Below, one piece after another: positions 51,640 to 59,445 of a stretch of 64,000 nucleotides of DNA. The notes below the pieces were generated by a model. The model searched no databases and had not been told where the DNA came from. It saw only the letters and a list, made by a program, of their open reading frames with translations. Every line of letters starts with the position of its first letter. The first letter of the stretch is position 1. Source of the stretch: Stutzerimonas nosocomialis (lineage in GTDB: Bacteria > Pseudomonadota > Gammaproteobacteria > Pseudomonadales > Pseudomonadaceae); the NCBI RefSeq assembly GCF_005876855.1, contig NZ_QLAE01000003.1, positions 124,001 through 188,000 of the forward strand, written 5' to 3'. A program made the translations under genes and the position numbers.

Positions 51640-52827
51640 ATGACGACGGAGATCTACGGCCCTGCGGCCTATCGTGGCAGTGCACTACCTGCACTGCCAG
51701 CCTCCATTCGCGACAGGCAGGGCTTGTTCGACACAGCCCTGAAATGGGGGCATTACGCCAATCTGGACTCGATAGCCGAGATCGAAGGTCAGTTGATGAG
51801 CGAAGCCCATCTGGCCTACGAGCGACAAACAAAGGAGAAACGTAAACAACAAATTTACTGCGATGCTGAGCGTTGGAGTTTTGAAAATAGTGGCAAGTTA
51901 CTACACTTCTTATTCCTATCAAAAATAATGTGTGTATTTTTTTTCTTCTTGCCATGGACGCTAAAGCTGGCAAATATTTATGATAGCGATTTTCTAGTAA
52001 CAACATTTGGGCTTGCAATAATGATATTGAGCCTATTTATTTATGGCTCTTCAAAACCTTGGGCAGCTTATATCCTGGGGGCGGTATTAGGAATACTAAC
52101 TGCAGGAACCATAGCCTGGAATCAAGGCACATTCTGGGGCTACTGGAGTGAACAAACCGCCTTCTGGTTTGGCGCCATTCTACTTTTCATGGCCGTTATC
52201 GGCGTTGAATTGCTGATCGGCCTCTATTCCCTGATCTATACCCACGACGGCAGCGGATTCAATCGACGCGACGGCATGGTGCGGATCGGCAGACGTTTCC
52301 GCCCCCCCTTCGTTGCGCCCTTCTACGAATTCGACCCCGTAATGCAATTGCAGGTCACCCCCCATGGCGGGCATGACTATGTACTCTGGCTGCACCACCG
52401 CTATACCGACAACAAGGTCTGCCTGGGCATGAAGATGCACAGCCTGGGTCTGGACAAGGCCAACCTGTACGCCTTCTGGGATACCCTGCAGCGCTATATG
52501 GACGTCGAGCAGCCGCTGCCCGATCTGCCCGTGCTGGAACAGAGCCGTCACCTCGATCCCGTTGCCGCTGCCCACGATGCCGCCATCGGTCGCCCCGAGC
52601 GCTACTGGCGCGACCGCACCCTCGAAGGCTGGAAGCGCAGCTCCGCCCCCAAAAGCCTGAGAGAGGAAGTGGCCATCCACCCCTGGCAGCAGCAACCCTG
52701 CGCCCTGCGCGCCAGTATCGACCCCAGCCTGAGCATCGAAGACTATTACCGCAGCCAGGAGGCCAAGGGCATTCATGCCACGCCCAAAAGCGATGATTTC
52801 GCCAACTCCGGCGTACCGTCGACGTAG
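51640..52827 (+). CDS. Effector-partner membrane protein with four membrane segments (possible immunity protein)
   Basis: Encodes 395 residues beginning one base after the effector stop. A soluble N-terminus (about 1-85) is followed by two helical hairpins (about 88-112, 118-137, 142-160, 172-200), then a soluble C-terminal part with a PFYEFDPVMQLQVTPHGGHDYVLWL strand region and repeated HH / DxxRY motifs. I recall PA5264 at the same place after PA5265. Integral membrane partners of pore-forming T6SS effectors often confer immunity, so that role is plausible, but an accessory function in effector loading is also possible. Codons in the membrane part are strikingly AT-rich. Confidence 0.65.
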   Translation: MTTEIYGPAAYRGSALPALPASIRDRQGLFDTALKWGHYANLDSIAEIEGQLMSEAHLAYERQTKEKRKQQIYCDAERWSFENSGKLLHFLFLSKIMCVFFFFLPWTLKLANIYDSDFLVTTFGLAIMILSLFIYGSSKPWAAYILGAVLGILTAGTIAWNQGTFWGYWSEQTAFWFGAILLFMAVIGVELLIGLYSLIYTHDGSGFNRRDGMVRIGRRFRPPFVAPFYEFDPVMQLQVTPHGGHDYVLWLHHRYTDNKVCLGMKMHSLGLDKANLYAFWDTLQRYMDVEQPLPDLPVLEQSRHLDPVAAAHDAAIGRPERYWRDRTLEGWKRSSAPKSLREEVAIHPWQQQPCALRASIDPSLSIEDYYRSQEAKGIHATPKSDDFANSGVPST

Positions 52828-52884
52828 AACTCCAAAGCTGTTCCAACCATTGACGGGCGAATATCAAACGGCGGGGCCGGCCTG

Positions 52885-53483
52885 ATGCGTCCTAGCAGCA
52901 CCAACCGCAAACGCGCGGCGGCCTGGGCCACGCCCGGCCCGCGCTTCATGACGTATATGGCGCGCTTGAGCTCCTTGGGGCTGGCGGCCACCGCGCTACA
53001 GATCGTCTGTGAGACGCTATACAACTATCACCACCTCGACGCCCTGCAGCGCTGGATGTTGCACTGTTGCTGGGCGCGGAGGCTACCTGCATTACCGCGT
53101 CCCGCTGGACATCGCCATGCGCAGCAAGCCCATCACCGCCACGCACCCCAGCCCGCCGTCCAGCGCTACCCGATTGAGCTGGACGCCTATCACCCCAGAG
53201 CATCTACATGGCTGAGGACAAGTACGGACGCCTGCCAAGTGCAGGCGACAGCGAACAGCAACTGGGTTTGAAACCCTGTATCCGGCGCCCAAGCCTGTAC
53301 CGACTGGCCAGGCGCCTTTTAGCGCCCAGCAGATGCACCGTGACGCAACCCACGCCACGTCAATGGCAGCCCTATACCCCAGGCATGCCTGCCGATCTGG
53401 AAACCAGTGATGAAGCCGCTTACTGGCTAATCAGCGAACGAGACCTCGCCGCCCAATCTTCAGGGCTAAGGTGTGGGAAATGA
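52885..53483 (+). pseudogene. Decayed C-terminal remnant of a second T6SS effector
   Basis: No intact gene spans this stretch, but pieces in different frames look like protein. The frame ending at 53483 closes with RQWQPYTPGMPADLE and SDEAAYWLISE. By eye this aligns with the C-terminus of the intact effector at 48336-51638 (KTWQSYRAAFALPP, TDEAPYWQIE): same Trp-Gln, Tyr, Asp-Glu-Ala and Tyr-Trp spacing, also near the stop. Upstream, 52885-53080 reads LGLAATALQIVCETLYNY and LDALQRWMLHCCW, typical of a helical toxin region, then the frame breaks. This is best read as an orphan effector tail. Confidence 0.55.
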
Positions 53484-53776
53484 CCGAGCGCATTCCGCAG
53501 ATCGACACCTTCAGCCGTCCCCAACCTGATGGCACGATACGTAAGCTACAGCTAGCTGAACATCGCGCCGAAACCTTCGACCGCTCCGCAATAACGGAGG
53601 CCGGATGGTCGAAGTCTGCCGGCCTCCATCTGGAAGCAGCACCTACGGGCTTCAGGCAAGCGTCGATCCCAACCCCGGTATCGTGACCTACTGAGGGGGC
53701 CCTGGATGTACAGCCTTCGGGTTGACTTTCAATTGCATGTCCAACCTCGGAGGTAACCACACCTCCCAATGTGCAG
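53484..53776. other. Gene-poor stretch between effector remnant and gntR
   Basis: Nothing convincing is coded here. An ORF of about 69 codons starts at the ATG overlapping the remnant's stop (53480) and runs to 53686; the ATGA junction imitates the intact effector-partner junction and it may be the relic of a second partner gene, but its sequence has no recognisable similarity. No terminator or RNA gene was seen. Confidence 0.4.
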
Positions 53777-54493
53777 CTACTGTGGCACCTCCACCCGCAC
53801 ATGAATCGCATCATGCCGCCAGTACTCCACATCACAATCGATCAGCCGGTCGTGCTGGTCGCGGTTCAGGCGGGTGATGCGCAGGGCGGGGCTGCCGGGG
53901 GCGACGCGCAGGGTGGTGGCGGCGTCGCCCTGCAGGGCGGTCGGGACCATGTCGAAGCGCACGCGCCCATAGTGGATGCCGTACCCGCTGGCATACAGCT
54001 CGGTCAGCGAGCGGGTCAGGTCGTGTTCGAGGATGCCGGGGAAATAGGCCGGGTTGAGGTAATGCTCGACGTACAGCACCAGGCGTCCGTCGATGCGCCG
54101 GGCGCGGCGGATCTGGATGACGCTCGAGAGTGCCGGCAGCTCGAGCAAGGCGCAGATTTCGGCTGAGGCGGGTATAAGGCGCGCCGACAAGACCTGGGTG
54201 GCCGGTACCCGGCCCTGTTCGCCGACCATGGCGTGGAAGTGGCTGCGCACCAGCGGGTTATAGGCGATGCGGGGCGGCGAGACGAACCAGCCGCGGCGGT
54301 CTTCACGGTAGATCAGCCCCTGCGATTCGAGCTGGCCCAGCGCCTCACGCAGGGTAATGCGGGTGGTATCGAACAGCTCGCTGAGCTGGCGCTCGGCGGG
54401 TAGCTTGCCGCCCGCTGGCAACAAACCGCGACCGATCTGCTCCTGCAGGGCGCGGCATATGGCCGTCACCGCCCGGGGTGCCTCATCCCGCAT
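53777..54493 (-). CDS. GntR-family regulator with UTRA ligand domain
   Basis: Encodes 238 residues from ATG 54493, with GAGGAG six bases upstream. The N-terminal winged helix (about 1-75) has LPAERQLSELFDTTRITLREALGQLESQGLIYRE, the GntR signature; the rest is a UTRA (HutC-type) domain ending in strands such as DCDVEYWRHDAIHVRVEV. It is divergent from the ABC/phosphatase operon and most likely controls it, responding to the imported compound or a breakdown product. UTRA regulators of phosphonate operons (PhnF-like) are a known parallel. A palindrome in its own leader suggests self-control. Confidence 0.92.
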   Translation of the reverse strand: MRDEAPRAVTAICRALQEQIGRGLLPAGGKLPAERQLSELFDTTRITLREALGQLESQGLIYREDRRGWFVSPPRIAYNPLVRSHFHAMVGEQGRVPATQVLSARLIPASAEICALLELPALSSVIQIRRARRIDGRLVLYVEHYLNPAYFPGILEHDLTRSLTELYASGYGIHYGRVRFDMVPTALQGDAATTLRVAPGSPALRITRLNRDQHDRLIDCDVEYWRHDAIHVRVEVPQ

Positions 54494-54507
54494 CACGGCT
54501 CCTCTTT

Positions 54508-54521
54508 CTGGACTAGTCCAG
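54508..54521. promoter_or_regulatory. Palindrome in the gntR leader (candidate operator)
   Basis: CTGGACTAGTCCAG is a perfect 14-bp palindrome lying 15 bp upstream of the gntR start. Its TAG-centred core resembles HutC/UTRA-type sites (GGTCTAGACC), so it is a likely autoregulatory site. Confidence 0.55.
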
Positions 54522-54747
54522 CACCAAAAAAGCGCTTCATTGCCTGCTCCGAAAACACCGTCATGACGAGTAAGCCTAGGCGGCGCAGATGAATGCGCCG
54601 TGACAACGCTTGTTCGCCCGTCGAATGAGCAGGGCCCGTGCCAATGGCTCGTTGCCCGCAAGCCTTGTCCTGCAAGCACCGGAGCCTGAGCTAGGCTTCT
54701 CGTGGGCGCCCTGCCCGCGCGATGAAGCCGTACGCGCCCCCGGCCCG

Positions 54748-54781
54748 GGGACATGAAACTGTCATTTGCACGCCCTAGATT
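54748..54781 (+). promoter_or_regulatory. PhoB (Pho) box with spaced -10 element
   Basis: GGGACATGAAACTGTCAT (54748-54765) matches the 18-bp Pho box CTGTCAT-A4-CTGTCAT in 14 positions, with a perfect second repeat. TAGATT (54776-54781) follows after 10 bp, the spacing known between a Pho box and the -10 at PhoB-activated promoters, where the box replaces the -35. Start of transcription would be near 54788, about 48 bp before the binding-protein gene. Confidence 0.65.
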
Positions 54782-54787
54782 GGCTTG

Positions 54788-54807
54788 GGTCTTGCTGACC
54801 TAGACCA
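54788..54807. promoter_or_regulatory. UTRA-type operator at the predicted transcription start
   Basis: GGTCT (54788-54792) and AGACC (54802-54806) are inverted, and the second half lies in TGACCTAGACCA (54796-54807), close to the HutC/UTRA consensus TGGTCTAGACCA. Overlap with the predicted start suits a repressor. It shares its TAG core with the palindrome beside gntR. Confidence 0.5.
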
Positions 54808-54835
54808 ACCCTGACATCTGCGAAAGGAGCTTCGA

Positions 54836-55894
54836 ATGAAACGGCTGCTGCTGGCTTCACTGCTGGGATCGGCGATCGCCCTGGCGACATCGGCGAACGC
54901 TGCGGATACGGATCTGAAGCGCCTCGAAGAGGCCGCGCGCGCAGAAGGCGCCATCAACAGCGTCGGCATGCCGGACAGCTGGGCGAACTGGAAGGACACC
55001 TGGGAGGACCTGGCCAAGCAATACGGCCTCAAACACCAGGACACGGACATGAGTTCGGCCCAGGAAATCGCCAAGTTCGCCGCCGAGAAGGAAAACGCCA
55101 CCGCCGACATCGGCGATGTCGGCGCCGCCTTCGGCCCGATCGCCGTGCAGCAGGGCGTCACCCAGCCGTACAAGCCCACCACCTGGGAGCAGATTCCCGA
55201 GTGGGCCAAGGATCAGGACGGCCACTGGATGCTCGCCTACACCGGCTCGATCGCCTTCATCGTCAACAAGCAGCTGGTCAAGGACGTGCCCAGCTCCTGG
55301 GCCGAACTCAAGCAAGGCAAGTACAAGGTCGCCATCGGCGACGTCAGCGCGGCGGCACAAGCCGTCAACGGCGTGCTGGCGGCGGCCATCGCCAACGGCG
55401 GCGACGAGAAGAACATCCAGCCGGGCCTGGACTACTTCGCCGAGATCGCCAGGCAGGGCCGCCTGTCGCTGTCCAACCCCACCATCCAGACCCTGGAGCG
55501 CGGCGAGGTCGAAGTGGGCGTGGTATGGGACTTCAACGGCCTGTCCTACCGCGACCAGATCGATCCGAACCGGTTCGAGGTCCTGATCCCCGCCGACGGC
55601 TCGGTGATTTCCGGCTACACGACGATCATCAACAAATGGGCCAGGCACCCGAACGCCGCCAAGCTTGCACGTGAGTACATCCTCTCCGACGCCGGGCAGA
55701 TCAACCTCGCCAAGGGCAACGCACGGCCGATCCGCGCCGAGCACCTGACCCTGCCGGCCGAGGTCCAGGCCAAGCTGCTGCCCAACGAGCAGTACGCCAA
55801 GGTCAAGCCGATCGAGGACAGCGCGGCCTGGGAGGCCACTTCCAAGGCGCTGCCGCAGCAGTGGCAGGAGCACGTGATCATCGAGATGGAATGA
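54836..55894 (+). CDS. ABC transporter periplasmic substrate-binding protein
   Basis: Encodes 352 residues with a signal peptide (cleavage near SANAAD, residue 22) and an AAGGAG site seven bases upstream. The fold is that of family-1 / iron-putrescine-type binding proteins: TDMSSAQEIAKFAAEKENATADIGDVG, WMLAYTGSIAFIVNKQLVKDVPSSWAEL and GVVWDFNGLSYRDQ are typical segments. It should deliver its ligand to the two permeases encoded three genes downstream. The ligand is not evident from sequence; the Pho box and phosphatase neighbours suggest a phosphorus compound such as a phosphonate or phosphodiester. Confidence 0.9.
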   Translation: MKRLLLASLLGSAIALATSANAADTDLKRLEEAARAEGAINSVGMPDSWANWKDTWEDLAKQYGLKHQDTDMSSAQEIAKFAAEKENATADIGDVGAAFGPIAVQQGVTQPYKPTTWEQIPEWAKDQDGHWMLAYTGSIAFIVNKQLVKDVPSSWAELKQGKYKVAIGDVSAAAQAVNGVLAAAIANGGDEKNIQPGLDYFAEIARQGRLSLSNPTIQTLERGEVEVGVVWDFNGLSYRDQIDPNRFEVLIPADGSVISGYTTIINKWARHPNAAKLAREYILSDAGQINLAKGNARPIRAEHLTLPAEVQAKLLPNEQYAKVKPIEDSAAWEATSKALPQQWQEHVIIEME

Positions 55895-55952
55895 CCGCCA
55901 ACGGCGAGCGGCCCGAGCCGCTCGCCGGCGAACGATCAACCGGGAGCGCAGG

Positions 55953-56756
55953 ATGCACAAAGTCATACTCGTGGTGCTCGACGGCCTCAGCCACCAGGTC
56001 GCCGAGCATGCAATGGGGCACCTGCAGGCCTATTGCGCGGCCGGACGCGCCGCCCTGTACCGCCTGCAATGCGAGCTGCCCGCACTGTCGCGGCCGCTGT
56101 ACGAATGCATCCTCACCGGGGTCCGGCCGATCGACAGCGGCATCGTGCACAACGATGTGGTGCGCCTGTCGGGCGAGCGCAGCATCTTCCACTACGCCCG
56201 CGACGCCGGGCGCAGCACCGCCGCCGCGGCCTATCACTGGATCAGCGAGCTGTATAACTGCGCGCCCTTCCAGCCGGCGCGCGACCGCCATAGCGACACG
56301 CCGGAGCTGCCCATCCAGCGCGGCCATTTCTACTACGCCGATCATTATCCCGACTCGCATCTGTTCGCCGATGCGGAAAGCCTGCGGCTGCGCCACGAGC
56401 CGGATTTCCTGCTGGTGCATCCGATGAACATCGACGACGCCGGCCACCGCCACGGCCTGGATTCGGCCGAATACCGCAACGCCGCCCGCCGCGCCGACAT
56501 CCTGCTGGCCGAGTACCTGCAGCGCTGGCTCGATGACGGCTATCAGGTGCTGGTCACCGCCGACCACGGGATGAACCGCGACCGCTCGCACAACGGGCTG
56601 CTGGCCGAAGAGCGCGACGTCCCGCTGTTCGTGCTCGGCTCGGCGTTCAGCCTCTGCGCCAGCGCCGCACCGTCGCAGACCGAACTGTGCGGCACCGTCT
56701 GCGAGCTGCTCGGCGTACCCCACGACAAGCCGCTGTGCCGGGAGCTGCTGGGATGA
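55953..56756 (+). CDS. Cytosolic alkaline-phosphatase-superfamily hydrolase (NPP/phosphonoacetate-hydrolase-like)
   Basis: Encodes 267 residues without signal peptide. Metal ligands are recognisable: Asp in VILVVLDGL (residue 9), the DDAGHRHG block near 156-163, TADHG near 206 and a final His in RSHNG. The nucleophile is probably Ser or Thr in ALSRPLYECILTG near residues 46-57, the position of the catalytic Thr in NPP enzymes. It would cleave a phosphodiester, phosphate ester or C-P bond of the imported compound. It is shorter than most NPP-family enzymes. It overlaps the next permease gene (ATGA). Confidence 0.85.
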   Translation: MHKVILVVLDGLSHQVAEHAMGHLQAYCAAGRAALYRLQCELPALSRPLYECILTGVRPIDSGIVHNDVVRLSGERSIFHYARDAGRSTAAAAYHWISELYNCAPFQPARDRHSDTPELPIQRGHFYYADHYPDSHLFADAESLRLRHEPDFLLVHPMNIDDAGHRHGLDSAEYRNAARRADILLAEYLQRWLDDGYQVLVTADHGMNRDRSHNGLLAEERDVPLFVLGSAFSLCASAAPSQTELCGTVCELLGVPHDKPLCRELLG

Positions 56757-57661
56757 GCGCCCCGCTCGACGAAACGCCCAAGACCGCCGCCGTGGCGCCT
56801 GCCGAACCCGTGCGCGCCCGCAGCGCTCCCGGTTCGCGCAAGTGGCTGGCGCTGCTCTGGCTGCTGCCCTTCGCGGCGTTCTTCATCGTCTTCCAGATCG
56901 CCCCACTGGTCTGGATCGCCCTCAACAGCCTCAACACGCCGGACGGCTGGGGGCTCGCGCATTTCCAGAAGATCTTCAGTTCGAAGTTTTATCTGCAATC
57001 GATCAAACACAGCCTGCAGATCGCCTTCTGGTCGAGCCTGTTCGGCATGCTGATCGCGATCTTCGGCAGCTACTCGCTGCGCCAGGTCGACTCCAGGCTG
57101 CGCGACTTCGTCATGGCCTTTTCCAACATGACCAGCAATTTCGCCGGCGTGCCGCTGGCCTTCGCCTTCATCATCCTGCTGGGCTTCAACGGCGCGCTGA
57201 CCATCCTCCTCAAGCAGGCCGGGATCATCGAGGACTTCAACCTCTACTCGAAAACCGGTCTGATCGTGCTCTACACCTACTTCCAGATTCCCCTGGGCGT
57301 GCTGCTGCTCTACCCGGCCTTCGATGCGCTGCGCCAGGACTGGCGCGAGTCTGCGGCGCTGCTCGGCGCCGGGACCTGGCAGTTCTGGCGCCACATCGGC
57401 CTGCCGGTACTGACCCCGGCGCTGCTGGGGACCTTCGTCATCCTGCTGGCCAACGCGCTTGGCGCCTACGCGACGGTGTACTACCTCACCACCGGCAACT
57501 TTAACGTGATGCCGATCCGCATCGCCGGCCTCGTGGCGGGCGACATCTCGCTGGATCCGAACCTGGCCAGCGCGTTGTCGATGGTGCTGGTGGGGCTGAT
57601 GGCGGTCATCACCCTGGCCCACCAACTGCTGCTGCGCAGGAGCTACCATGCGGCGCGCTGA
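56753..57661 (+). CDS. ABC transporter permease (first)
   Basis: Encodes 302 residues from ATG 56753. A charged ~30-residue tail precedes six membrane helices of the binding-protein-dependent permease type, with the EAA-like loop DWRESAALLGAGTWQFWRHIGLPVLTPALL at about 199-228 that docks with the ATPase. It forms the inner-membrane channel with the next protein. The gene is coupled upstream (ATGA) and overlaps the next gene by 14 bp. Confidence 0.93.
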   Translation: MSAPLDETPKTAAVAPAEPVRARSAPGSRKWLALLWLLPFAAFFIVFQIAPLVWIALNSLNTPDGWGLAHFQKIFSSKFYLQSIKHSLQIAFWSSLFGMLIAIFGSYSLRQVDSRLRDFVMAFSNMTSNFAGVPLAFAFIILLGFNGALTILLKQAGIIEDFNLYSKTGLIVLYTYFQIPLGVLLLYPAFDALRQDWRESAALLGAGTWQFWRHIGLPVLTPALLGTFVILLANALGAYATVYYLTTGNFNVMPIRIAGLVAGDISLDPNLASALSMVLVGLMAVITLAHQLLLRRSYHAAR

Positions 57662-58436
57662 GTCGATCTACCACCGCAGCGTGGTGTACCTGTTGTTTGT
57701 GATCCTCTTGTTGCCGCTGGCCGCGACGCTGCTGTACTCGCTCGCCAGCAGCTGGTCGGCCTCGGTGCTGCCCGACGGGCTGACGCTCAAGTGGTACGCC
57801 GCGCTGTGGAGCGACGCGCGCTTTTTGGCCGCGTTCGGCCAGTCGCTGCTGGTCTGCTTCGGCGCGCTGGCCCTGTCGCTGGTGCTGATCCTGCCGCTGC
57901 TGTTCGTGGTGCACTACCACTTCCCCAGGCTCGACGGGCTGATGAACATCCTCATCCTGCTGCCCTTCGCCGTGCCGCCGGTGGTGTCCTCCGTGGGCCT
58001 GCTGCAACTCTACGGCTCCGGCCCCCTGGCCATGGTCGGCACGCCGTGGATCCTGATCGGCGCCTACTTCACCATCGCCCTGCCGTTCATGTACCGGGCC
58101 ATCACCAACAACCTGCAGGCGATCAACCTGCGCGACCTGATGGACGCCGCCCAACTGCTCGGCGCCAGCACCTGGAAGGCGGCCTTCCTGGTGGTGCTGC
58201 CGAACCTGCGCAAGGGGCTGATGGTGTCGCTGTTCCTGTCCTTCTCGTTCCTGTTCGGCGAGTTCGTCTTCGCCAATCTGCTGGTCGGCACCCGCTACGA
58301 GACGCTGCAGGTCTACCTGAACAACATGCGCAACAGCAGCGGCCACTTCAACAGCGCGCTGGTGATTTCCTATTTCTTCTTCGTGCTGGTGTTCACCTGG
58401 GCCGCCAACCGGCTGAACAGGGACCGCCCGGCGTGA
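57648..58436 (+). CDS. ABC transporter permease (second)
   Basis: Encodes 262 residues with six membrane helices and the EAA-like loop NLRDLMDAAQLLGASTWKAAFLVVLPNLRKGL at about 160-191. It is the second half of the membrane channel. It overlaps the first permease gene by 14 bp, and the ATPase gene starts 20 bp after its stop. Confidence 0.93.
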   Translation: MRRAESIYHRSVVYLLFVILLLPLAATLLYSLASSWSASVLPDGLTLKWYAALWSDARFLAAFGQSLLVCFGALALSLVLILPLLFVVHYHFPRLDGLMNILILLPFAVPPVVSSVGLLQLYGSGPLAMVGTPWILIGAYFTIALPFMYRAITNNLQAINLRDLMDAAQLLGASTWKAAFLVVLPNLRKGLMVSLFLSFSFLFGEFVFANLLVGTRYETLQVYLNNMRNSSGHFNSALVISYFFFVLVFTWAANRLNRDRPA

Positions 58437-58455
58437 GCCGCTACAAGGATCATCC

Positions 58456-59445
58456 ATGAGCTATCTGTCGATTCAGGGTCTGCACAAGCACTACGGCGCG
58501 ACCTCCGTCTTCAGCGACATCGATTGCGAGATCGCCAAGGGCGAATTCGTCACCCTGCTCGGGCCCTCGGGCTGCGGCAAATCCACCCTGCTGCGCTGCA
58601 TCGCCGGGCTGACCGAGGTCAACGGCGGGCGCATCCTGCTCGACGGCCAGGACCTGGTGCCGCTGACGCCACAGAAACGCGGCATCGGCATGGTGTTCCA
58701 GAGTTACGCGCTGTTTCCCAACATGACCGTGGCGCAGAACGTCGCCTTCGGGCTGCGCATGCAGAAGGTCGCCCGCGACGAAAGCGCCGCTCGCGTTGCC
58801 GAGGTGCTGGAACTGGTGGAACTCGCCGAGTTCGCCGCGCGCTATCCCGCGCAGCTGTCCGGCGGGCAATGCCAGCGAGTGGCGCTGGCCCGCTCGCTGG
58901 TGACCCGCCCACGCCTGCTGCTGCTCGACGAACCGCTCTCGGCGCTGGACGCGCGCATCCGCAAGCACCTGCGCGAGCAGATCAGGGCCATCCAGCAGGA
59001 GGTCGGCCTGACCACGATCTTCGTGACCCACGATCAGGAGGAGGCGCTGGTGATGTCCGATCGCATCCTCCTGATGAACGCCGGGCAGATCGTCCAGGGC
59101 GGCGACGCGCAGACGCTCTATACCGCACCGGCCAATGCCTTCGCCGCCGGCTTCATCGGCAACTACAACCTGCTCGAACCCGAGGCGGCCAGCCGTCTGC
59201 TGGCGGCACCGGTGAACGCGCGCATCGCGATTCGCCCGGAGTCCATCGGCGTCGCCCGCGAAGGTGCGATCGAGGCGGTGATCAAGAGCCACAGCCTGCT
59301 GGGCAACGTGATCCGCTACCGGGTCGAGGCGCGCGGCGTGGAGCTGACGGTGGACGTATTGAACCGCTCGGCCGCCGACCTCTACCCCCACGGCCACCCG
59401 GTAGGCCTTACCATCGACGCTTCGGCAATCCACGAGGTAGCCTGA
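58456..59445 (+). CDS. ABC transporter ATP-binding protein (Pot/Fbp-like with C-terminal TOBE-type domain)
   Basis: Encodes 329 residues: Walker A LLGPSGCGKST (near 35-45), Q-loop MVFQSYALFPNM, signature LSGGQCQRVALARS, Walker B RLLLLDEPLSALDARI and switch His in FVTHDQEEAL. The C-terminal ~90 residues (IAIRPESIGVAREGAI onward) form the regulatory domain of importer ATPases in the putrescine/iron/sulfate group. The signature has Cys where most relatives have Gln-Gln-Gln, a mild deviation. Its stop overlaps the HAD gene (TGATG). Confidence 0.95.
   Translation: MSYLSIQGLHKHYGATSVFSDIDCEIAKGEFVTLLGPSGCGKSTLLRCIAGLTEVNGGRILLDGQDLVPLTPQKRGIGMVFQSYALFPNMTVAQNVAFGLRMQKVARDESAARVAEVLELVELAEFAARYPAQLSGGQCQRVALARSLVTRPRLLLLDEPLSALDARIRKHLREQIRAIQQEVGLTTIFVTHDQEEALVMSDRILLMNAGQIVQGGDAQTLYTAPANAFAAGFIGNYNLLEPEAASRLLAAPVNARIAIRPESIGVAREGAIEAVIKSHSLLGNVIRYRVEARGVELTVDVLNRSAADLYPHGHPVGLTIDASAIHEVA

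Larger units (their letters stand above)
54494..54835. promoter_or_regulatory. Divergent control region between gntR and the ABC/phosphatase operon
   Basis: This 342-bp gap has no gene. It contains the palindrome beside gntR (54508-54521), a PhoB box with -10 element (54748-54781), a UTRA-type operator (54788-54807) and the AAGGAG ribosome site at 54823-54828 for the first operon gene. The middle (about 54560-54740) shows CGTCATGACG near 54565 and otherwise no signal I can name. Confidence 0.7.

Noticed and set aside
53480-53686. Possible 68-residue protein after the effector remnant
   Set aside because: The start overlaps the remnant's stop, which is suggestive, but there is no clear ribosome site, no recognisable fold and no similarity to the intact partner protein by eye.
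45194-53776. Prophage or complete T6SS locus
   Set aside because: Hcp and VgrG resemble phage tail parts but no tail, sheath, baseplate, TssM or ClpV genes, integrase or attachment repeats are present; it is an accessory T6SS island only.
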